Positions 58,930-64,000 of a stretch of DNA of 64,000 nucleotides are shown in pieces. The notes under the pieces are model-generated. The model was not told where the DNA came from and searched no databases. It saw nothing but the letters and a program-made list of their open reading frames with translations. The position numbers were made by a program, and so were the translations under genes. Within the stretch, counting starts at the first letter, position 1, and every line of letters begins with the position of its first letter. The stretch comes from Actinacidiphila acidipaludis (GTDB lineage Bacteria > Actinomycetota > Actinomycetes > Streptomycetales > Streptomycetaceae). Location of the stretch: NCBI RefSeq assembly GCF_019890725.1, contig NZ_JAINZZ010000013.1, positions 62,001 through 126,000 on the forward strand, given 5' to 3'.

Positions 58930-59772
58930 GTGACGTCGATCGACAACGGCGAGGCGGCCGCCGAGCCGTCGGCAGGTGCGCGCGCGCAGTCCGCGGACGG
59001 CGCCGGCACCGGCGCCTCCGGTCCGCACGGCTCCACCCAGGTCTCCGCGGAGGTGTCCGCCGAGGCGCGCGCCGTGACCGAGGCCGCCCTCTTCCAGGCG
59101 TTCGGCGGTGTCCGCGGCATGGTGGAGACCACCGTGCCCGGCCTGGTCTTCGTGGCCATCTACACCGTCAACCGCGACATCACGTCCTCGGCGATCGCCG
59201 CGCTGGCGCTGTCGGTGCTGATGGGCGTGACGCGGCTGGTCCAGCGGGACACCCTCAAGCACGCCTTCAGCGGGGTGTTCGGCGTCGCCTTCGGCGCGGT
59301 CTTCGCGATGATGTCGGGCAACGCCAAGAACTTCTATCTGCCCGGCATGCTCTACACCCTCGGTCTGGCGGTCGCCTACATCGTCTCGGCGATGGCCGGC
59401 TGGCCGCTGCTGGGCCTGATCCTCGGGCCGATCTTCAAGGAGAACCTCTCCTGGAAGAAGCGGAACCCGGGCCGGCTGCGCGCCTACACCAAGGCGAGCT
59501 GGGCATGGGGCCTGATCCTGCTGGCCAAGTCCGCGATCCTGTTCCCCCTGTACTGGTGGGGCAACGCCACCCAGCTCGGCTGGGTCAAGGTCGCCCTCGG
59601 CATCCCGCCGTTCCTGCTGTCGGTCTACCTCACCTGGATCTTCCTGGTGAAGGCACCGCCGCCGATCGACGTCATCGCCGAGATGGAGGCCGCGGAGAAG
59701 GCCGAAGAGGCCGAGAAGGCGGGCACGGCCGAACGGGAAGCGGCCGAGCAGGCTGAGCGCGGCAGAGGCTGA
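58930..59772 (+). CDS. DUF3159 family membrane protein
   Basis: The 280-residue protein has a disordered N-terminus (1-50), about six transmembrane helices (roughly 70-230) and a charged Glu/Ala/Lys-rich tail (about 245-280). DUF3159 members are actinobacterial integral membrane proteins of unknown function always near trkA genes (Rv2693c in M. tuberculosis), which suggests a transport role. The GTG at 58930 follows AGGAGTAACAG, 3 bp after the OB-fold gene. Confidence 0.93.
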   Translation: MTSIDNGEAAAEPSAGARAQSADGAGTGASGPHGSTQVSAEVSAEARAVTEAALFQAFGGVRGMVETTVPGLVFVAIYTVNRDITSSAIAALALSVLMGVTRLVQRDTLKHAFSGVFGVAFGAVFAMMSGNAKNFYLPGMLYTLGLAVAYIVSAMAGWPLLGLILGPIFKENLSWKKRNPGRLRAYTKASWAWGLILLAKSAILFPLYWWGNATQLGWVKVALGIPPFLLSVYLTWIFLVKAPPPIDVIAEMEAAEKAEEAEKAGTAEREAAEQAERGRG

Positions 59773-59788
59773 GCGCACCCCGAACGCC

Positions 59789-59822
59789 TGTGGGTCCCGG
59801 ACCGTACGGTCCGGGACCCACA
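59789..59822. terminator. 34-bp perfect palindrome, bidirectional terminator
   Basis: TGTGGGTCCCGGACCGT (59789-59805) and its complement follow each other without a gap, between convergent DUF3159 and trkA. A perfect stem forms with only a minimal loop. Confidence 0.8.
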
Positions 59823-59838
59823 CACGTTCCCGAGGGCG

Positions 59839-60522
59839 TCACTCCTTGGCGGAGGCCGCCCCGTCCTGCACCGACAGCAGGTCCTCGAGCTGCTCCTCGC
59901 GGTGCGGCGCGGCCACGAACAGCAGCTCGTCGCCGGCCTCCAGCGCGTCGTCCTTCGACGGCGTGAGCACGCGGTTGCCGCGGATGATGGTGACCAGCGA
60001 GGTGTCGGTCGGCCACTCCACGTCGCCGACGCGCGTGCCGACCAGCACGGCCTCCTCCGGCAGCGTCAGCTCCACGAGGTTGGCGTCGCCCTGGCTGAAG
60101 CGCAGCAGCCGGACCAGGTCGCCGACGCTCACCGCCTCCTCGACCAGCGCGGACATCAGGCGCGGTGTGGACACCGCCACGTCCACGCCCCACGACTCGT
60201 TGAACAGCCACTCGTTCTTCGGGTTGTTGACCCGGGCCACCACCCGCGGCACGCCGTACTCCGTCTTCGCGAGGAGCGACACCACCAGGTTGACCTTGTC
60301 GTCGCCGGTCGCGGCGATCACCACGTTGCAGCGCTGCAGCGCCGCCTCGTCCAGCGAGGTGATCTCGCAGGCGTCGGCGAGCAGCCACTCGGCCTGCGGC
60401 ACCCGCTCCACGGAGATGGACGTCGGGTTCTTGTCGACGAGCAGCACCTCGTGCCCGTTCTCCAGCAGCTCCGCCGCGATCGACCGTCCGACCGCGCCGG
60501 CGCCGGCGATGGCCACTCTCAT
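59839..60522 (-). CDS. TrkA-family potassium-uptake regulatory subunit (RCK), second gene
   Basis: The 227-residue protein has an N-terminal NAD-binding RCK domain (VAIAGAGAVGRSIAAELLENGHEV, 3-130) and a TrkA_C domain (about 145-220). It belongs to the CeoC/TrkA type. Such subunits gate potassium channels or transporters by binding nucleotides and sometimes c-di-AMP. Its ATG overlaps the stop of the other RCK gene (ATGA), so the two are translationally coupled and probably form a heteromeric ring. Confidence 0.94.
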   Translation of the reverse strand: MRVAIAGAGAVGRSIAAELLENGHEVLLVDKNPTSISVERVPQAEWLLADACEITSLDEAALQRCNVVIAATGDDKVNLVVSLLAKTEYGVPRVVARVNNPKNEWLFNESWGVDVAVSTPRLMSALVEEAVSVGDLVRLLRFSQGDANLVELTLPEEAVLVGTRVGDVEWPTDTSLVTIIRGNRVLTPSKDDALEAGDELLFVAAPHREEQLEDLLSVQDGAASAKE

Positions 60523-61187
60523 GAGTGCGCCTCCTCGGGACCCTTGGTGAACGCCGCCTCGACCTCGGCGACGGCGTCGGTCCGCATCATCACGTGCACG
60601 AGGTCGCCCTCCTGCAGGACCGTCTGCGACGTCGGCAGCATCGACTCGCCGAGCCGGGTGAGAAATGCCACACGTACCCCGGTCTCCTCCTGGAGCCTGC
60701 TCACCTTGTGCCCGATCCAGGCCGGCGAGGTGTGCACCTCGGCGAGCTGCACACCGCCGCTCGGGTCGCGCCACAGGGGCTCCGCGCCGGACGGCAGCAG
60801 CCGCCGCAGCATCTGGTCGGCCGTCCAGCGCACCGTGGCCACGGTGGGGATGCCCAGCCGCTGGTAGACCTCAGCACGCCTGGGGTCGTAGATCCGTGCC
60901 ACCACGTTCTCGATGCCGAACATCTCCCGCGCCACCCGGGCCGCGATGATGTTGGAGTTGTCGCCGCTGCTGACGGCCGCGAAGGCGCCCGCCTCCTCGA
61001 TACCGGCCTCACGCAGCGTGTCCTGGTCGAACCCGACTCCGGTCACCCGTCGCCCGCCGAACCCGGAGCCCAGGCGGCGGAAGGCCGTGGGGTCCTGGTC
61101 GACCACGGCGACCGAATGACCTTGCTGTTCGAGGGAGTGCGCGAGAGTGGAGCCCACCCTCCCGCATCCCATAATCACGACGTGCAC
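60519..61187 (-). CDS. TrkA-family potassium-uptake regulatory subunit (RCK), first gene
   Basis: The 222-residue CeoB-like RCK protein has Rossmann motif VIMGCGRVGSTLAHSLEQ (residues 5-22), VVDQDP, and a TrkA_C domain in the last 80 residues (SRLQEETGVRVAFLTRLGES). I chose the GTG at 61187, which has GGAAGGA 6 nt upstream. It is divergent from the KimA-like transporter gene, which it may regulate. The 192-bp divergent gap holds both promoters; no operator is obvious. Confidence 0.93.
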   Translation of the reverse strand: MHVVIMGCGRVGSTLAHSLEQQGHSVAVVDQDPTAFRRLGSGFGGRRVTGVGFDQDTLREAGIEEAGAFAAVSSGDNSNIIAARVAREMFGIENVVARIYDPRRAEVYQRLGIPTVATVRWTADQMLRRLLPSGAEPLWRDPSGGVQLAEVHTSPAWIGHKVSRLQEETGVRVAFLTRLGESMLPTSQTVLQEGDLVHVMMRTDAVAEVEAAFTKGPEEAHS

Positions 61188-61367
61188 GACCGTCCTTCCG
61201 GTGGCGATCACTTAACGAGTGCTGTTTCCGACTGTGCCGCTCAAGCGTCTCAGACCGCGCCCAAAGTACACACGCGCGGTGCGCCCCAGAAGGTTGCGTC
61301 TCAGCGAGCGCACAAGTTCGCCACAGCCGGTGGGGGAGAGGGGGGAGCACACGTATGGGCGATCCCT

Positions 61368-61373
61368 TAACAT
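61368..61373 (+). promoter_or_regulatory. -10 box TAACAT, probable leaderless start
   Basis: TAACAT lies 6 nt before the GTG at 61380 and there is no RBS between them. Confidence 0.45.
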
Positions 61374-61379
61374 CGCGGG

Positions 61380-63458
61380 GTGTCCAAACTGACCGACCTG
61401 CCGAAACGGATCCTCATCGGGCGGGCCCTCCGCAGCGACAGGCTGGGGGAGACGCTGCTGCCGAAGCGGCTGGCGCTCCCCGTCTTCGCGTCCGACTCGC
61501 TGTCCTCGGTGGCCTACGCCCCGGGTGAGGTGCTGCTCGTCCTGTCGATCGCGGGCGGGGCGGCGTACCACTACAGCCCGTGGATCGTCGTCGCGGTCGC
61601 GGTGGTGATGTTCACCGTCGTGGCGTCCTACCGGCAGAACGTGCACGCCTACCCCTCGGGCGGCGGCGACTACGAGGTGGCGACCACCAACCTCGGCCCG
61701 CGGGCGGGGCTCACCGTCGCCAGCGCGCTGATGGTGGACTACGTCCTCACCGTCGCGGTGTCCATCGCCTCGGGTATCGAGAACCTCGGCTCGGCCGTGC
61801 CGTTCTTCGTCACCCACAAGGTGCTGGGCGCCGTCGCGGTCATCCTGCTGCTCATGGTGATGAACCTGCGCGGGGTGCGGGAGTCGGGCACGATCTTCGC
61901 GATCCCGACCTACGCCTTCGTCTTCGGCGTCTTCTGCATGATCGCCTGGGGCATCCTCCGGATCGCCACCGGGCACGACATGGCGGCGCCCACGGCACAC
62001 CTCACCATCCACGCGGAGTCCTCCGGCCTCGGCGGCTTCGCCCTGGTCTTCCTGCTGCTGCGCGCCTTCTCCTCCGGATGCGCCGCGCTCACCGGCGTCG
62101 AGGCCATCAGCAACGGCGTGCCGGCCTTCCGCAAACCCAAGTCGAAGAACGCCGCGACCACGCTCGCCCTGATCGGCCTGCTGGCGGTCACGATGCTCCT
62201 GGGCATCATCGCGCTCGCGGTGAACACCAAGGTCCGGATGGCCGAGAACCCCGCCACCGACCTGCTCGACCACGGCAAGCCGGTCGGCGCCGGCTTCACC
62301 CAGAACCCGGTGATCGCCCAGGTCGCCGAGGCGGTCTTCGGACACAACTCGATCCCGTTCATCTTCCTGGCCACCGCCACCGCCCTGGTGCTGTTCCTGG
62401 CGGCCAACACCGCGTACAACGGCTTCCCGGTCCTCGGCTCGATCCTCGCCCAGGACCGCTACCTGCCCCGGCAGCTCCACACCCGCGGCGACCGGCTGGC
62501 CTTCTCCAACGGCATCGTGCTGCTCGCCGGTTTCGCGGCCATCCTCGTGGTGATCTACGGCGCCGACTCGACGCGGCTGATCCAGCTCTACATCGTCGGC
62601 GTGTTCGTCTCGTTCACCCTCAGCCAGACCGGCATGGTCCGCCACTGGAACCGCCACCTGCGCACCGAGACCGACCCGGCCAAGCGCCGCCACATGATCC
62701 GCTCGCGCGCGATCAACGCGTTCGGCGGCTTCCTGACCGGTCTGGTCCTGGTCATCGTGCTGCTCACCAAGTTCACCCACGGCGCGTGGGTCGCGGTGCT
62801 GGGCATGGTGATCTTCTACGCCACGATGACCGCGATCCGCCGGCACTACACGCGGGTCTCCGAGGAGATCGCCGCGGCCGACGAGCCCGGCGAGGACTAC
62901 GTGCTGCCGTCGCGCGTGCACTCCATCGTGCTGGTCTCCAAGCTGCACAAGCCGACCCTGCGGGCCCTGTCGTACGCCAAGCTGATGCGCTCCGACAGCC
63001 TGGAGGCGCTCAGCATCAACGTCGACCCGCAGGACACCAGGACCCTGCAGAACGAGTGGCAGAACCGCGGCATCGACGTCCCGCTGAAGATCCTCGACTC
63101 GCCCTACCGCGAGATCACCCGGCCGGTCATCGACTACGTCAAGGGCCTGCGGCGCGACAGCCCGCGCGACGTGGTCAGCATCTACATCCCCGAGTACGTC
63201 GTCGGCCACTGGTACGAGCACCTGCTGCACAACCAGAGCGCGCTGCGGCTCAAGGGCCGCCTGCTGTTCACGCCGGGCGTCATGGTGACGTCGGTGCCGT
63301 GGCAGCTGGAGTCCTCGGAGGCGGCCAAGCTGCGGGCGCGGCGCCGTGCCGACTGGAGCGCGCCCGGTTCCATCCGCCGCGGGCCGGTGGGGCCGCCGCG
63401 GACGGCCGACCGCGAGCAGGTGACGCCGGGGGCGGGGGCCGGGTCGGGGCAGGTCTGA
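61380..63458 (+). CDS. APC-superfamily transporter, KimA (YdaO)-like potassium importer
   Basis: The 692-residue protein has about 12 transmembrane helices (to about residue 490) and a cytoplasmic C-terminal domain (about 510-650). Motifs shared with KimA are ASDSLSSVAYAPGEVLL, SYRQNVHAYPSGGGDYEV, VDYVLTVAVSIASGIENL and NLRGVRESG, so high-affinity proton/potassium symport is the likely role. Databases often call such proteins amino-acid permeases, as for the mycobacterial Rv2690c. It is divergent from two RCK/TrkA genes, which points to potassium transport. The Pro/Gly-rich tail after residue 650 is poorly conserved. Confidence 0.9.
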   Translation: MSKLTDLPKRILIGRALRSDRLGETLLPKRLALPVFASDSLSSVAYAPGEVLLVLSIAGGAAYHYSPWIVVAVAVVMFTVVASYRQNVHAYPSGGGDYEVATTNLGPRAGLTVASALMVDYVLTVAVSIASGIENLGSAVPFFVTHKVLGAVAVILLLMVMNLRGVRESGTIFAIPTYAFVFGVFCMIAWGILRIATGHDMAAPTAHLTIHAESSGLGGFALVFLLLRAFSSGCAALTGVEAISNGVPAFRKPKSKNAATTLALIGLLAVTMLLGIIALAVNTKVRMAENPATDLLDHGKPVGAGFTQNPVIAQVAEAVFGHNSIPFIFLATATALVLFLAANTAYNGFPVLGSILAQDRYLPRQLHTRGDRLAFSNGIVLLAGFAAILVVIYGADSTRLIQLYIVGVFVSFTLSQTGMVRHWNRHLRTETDPAKRRHMIRSRAINAFGGFLTGLVLVIVLLTKFTHGAWVAVLGMVIFYATMTAIRRHYTRVSEEIAAADEPGEDYVLPSRVHSIVLVSKLHKPTLRALSYAKLMRSDSLEALSINVDPQDTRTLQNEWQNRGIDVPLKILDSPYREITRPVIDYVKGLRRDSPRDVVSIYIPEYVVGHWYEHLLHNQSALRLKGRLLFTPGVMVTSVPWQLESSEAAKLRARRRADWSAPGSIRRGPVGPPRTADREQVTPGAGAGSGQV

Positions 63459-63565
63459 GGCTTCGCCCTGGGTGCCGGGTGCGGCCCGGGGCTCGGGCTC
63501 GGGGCTGTCCGCCCCGCCGGCTGCGCCCGGGTGCGACGGCGGCGCGGGGGCCGGGAGCGGGCACG

Positions 63566-63571
63566 TAGACT
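63566..63571 (+). promoter_or_regulatory. -10 box TAGACT
   Basis: TAGACT lies 118 bp upstream of the methyltransferase ATG, predicting a leader of about 110 nt. The remainder of the 231-bp gap shows nothing else recognisable. Confidence 0.4.
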
Positions 63572-63689
63572 GGACGGCTGTGCCACGGGGAGCGGCAGCC
63601 CGTCGTCCCGTGCCCTCCGTCCGTCCCCGTCGCCCGTTTTCCGTCGCCCCGTGCCCGTCGTCCCGTTCCAGCCCAGGAGCAGCTCCGCC

Positions 63690-64000
63690 ATGCAGACCGA
63701 ACCCGCCCGCTCACTCGTCGGCCAGGAGTACGAGGTCGAGGTGGGGCCGGTCGCCCACGGCGGCCACTGCGTCGCACGGACCGAGAGCGGCCAGGTGCTG
63801 TTCGTCCGGCACACGCTGCCGGGGGAGCGGGTCGTCGCCCGGGTGACCGAGGGCGAGGAGGGCGCGCGGTTCCTGCGGGCCGACGCCGTCCGCGTGCTGA
63901 CCGCCTCCAAGGACCGCGTCGAGGCTCCCTGCCCGTTCGCCGGGCCCGGACGCTGCGGCGGCTGCGACTGGCAGCACGCGGCGCCCGGCGCGCAGCGGCG
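63690..64000 (+). CDS. TrmA/RlmD-family RNA (uracil-5-)methyltransferase, N-terminal part
   Basis: The first 103 residues are present; the gene continues beyond the right edge. The N-terminal TRAM domain (about 10-70: EYEVEVGPVAHGGHCVAR, FVRHTLPGERVVARV) is followed by the iron-sulfur cysteine motif CPFAGPGRCGGCDWQH (about 80-95). This combination is typical of class I SAM-dependent m5U methyltransferases of 23S rRNA or tRNA. The mycobacterial equivalent next to the APC transporter is Rv2689c. RBS: CAGGAGC. Confidence 0.9.
   Translation, partial: MQTEPARSLVGQEYEVEVGPVAHGGHCVARTESGQVLFVRHTLPGERVVARVTEGEEGARFLRADAVRVLTASKDRVEAPCPFAGPGRCGGCDWQHAAPGAQR

Overview
The window is about 64 kb of high-GC actinobacterial chromosome. 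It is almost certainly from a Streptomyces: codon third positions are strongly G/C, start codons are often GTG or TTG, and the recognisable genes include sepH, cutRS, a DasR-site-controlled ptsH and a c-di-AMP-riboswitch-controlled cell-wall hydrolase. I see no rRNA, tRNA, CRISPR array, insertion sequence or phage module. I count 58 protein-coding features, counting the partial genes at the two edges, one frameshifted gene and one 31-codon ORF. In addition there is one truncated ABC-ATPase remnant.

1-11.7 kb. A truncated Tat-exported FAD-linked oxidase with two TTA codons is followed by a frameshifted hypothetical gene, a type I GAPDH, a GlxA-type AraC regulator and a signal peptidase II. Next come a membrane protein with a coupled NarL-type two-component system, a DUF485 protein coupled to a sodium:solute symporter, and a convergent CitA/CitB-type two-component system.

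12-29.9 kb. An ABC importer operon (ATPase, permease, lipoprotein) is followed by a sucrase/ferredoxin-like protein, parC and a catalytic/non-catalytic pair of M16 peptidases joined by a 31-codon ORF. Then come an M23 endopeptidase behind a ydaO-type (c-di-AMP) riboswitch, a GntR regulator, ptsH with a DasR site, a GNAT/acyl-CoA-synthetase fusion, a hypothetical protein, an alkaline-phosphatase-superfamily enzyme and thymidine kinase.

30-39.6 kb. A carbohydrate island holds a ThuA-like protein, a Gfo/Idh/MocA oxidoreductase, a large secreted GH3 glycosidase with a TTA codon and palindromic operators, and a ROK regulator. It is followed by a VOC protein, a rhodanese and a roughly 450-bp field of intergenic repeats.

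39.6-53.6 kb. sepH, an aldonolactone-oxidase-like flavoenzyme, an MFS transporter, an Fe-S ferrochelatase and inositol monophosphatase lead to cutRS. These are followed by DUF4193, DUF3093, an SDR, a thioesterase, dut and DUF3710 genes.

53.8-64 kb. A 5'-truncated ABC ATPase and an orphan ATPase precede kdpDE, an OB-fold protein, DUF3159, two RCK/TrkA subunits, a KimA-like potassium transporter and the start of a TrmA-family RNA methyltransferase. From inositol monophosphatase to the methyltransferase the order and orientation follow the conserved actinobacterial block known in Mycobacterium tuberculosis (suhB to Rv2689c). The cutRS, ABC and kdpDE genes are inserted into it. The last 9 kb therefore reads as a potassium-homeostasis island.
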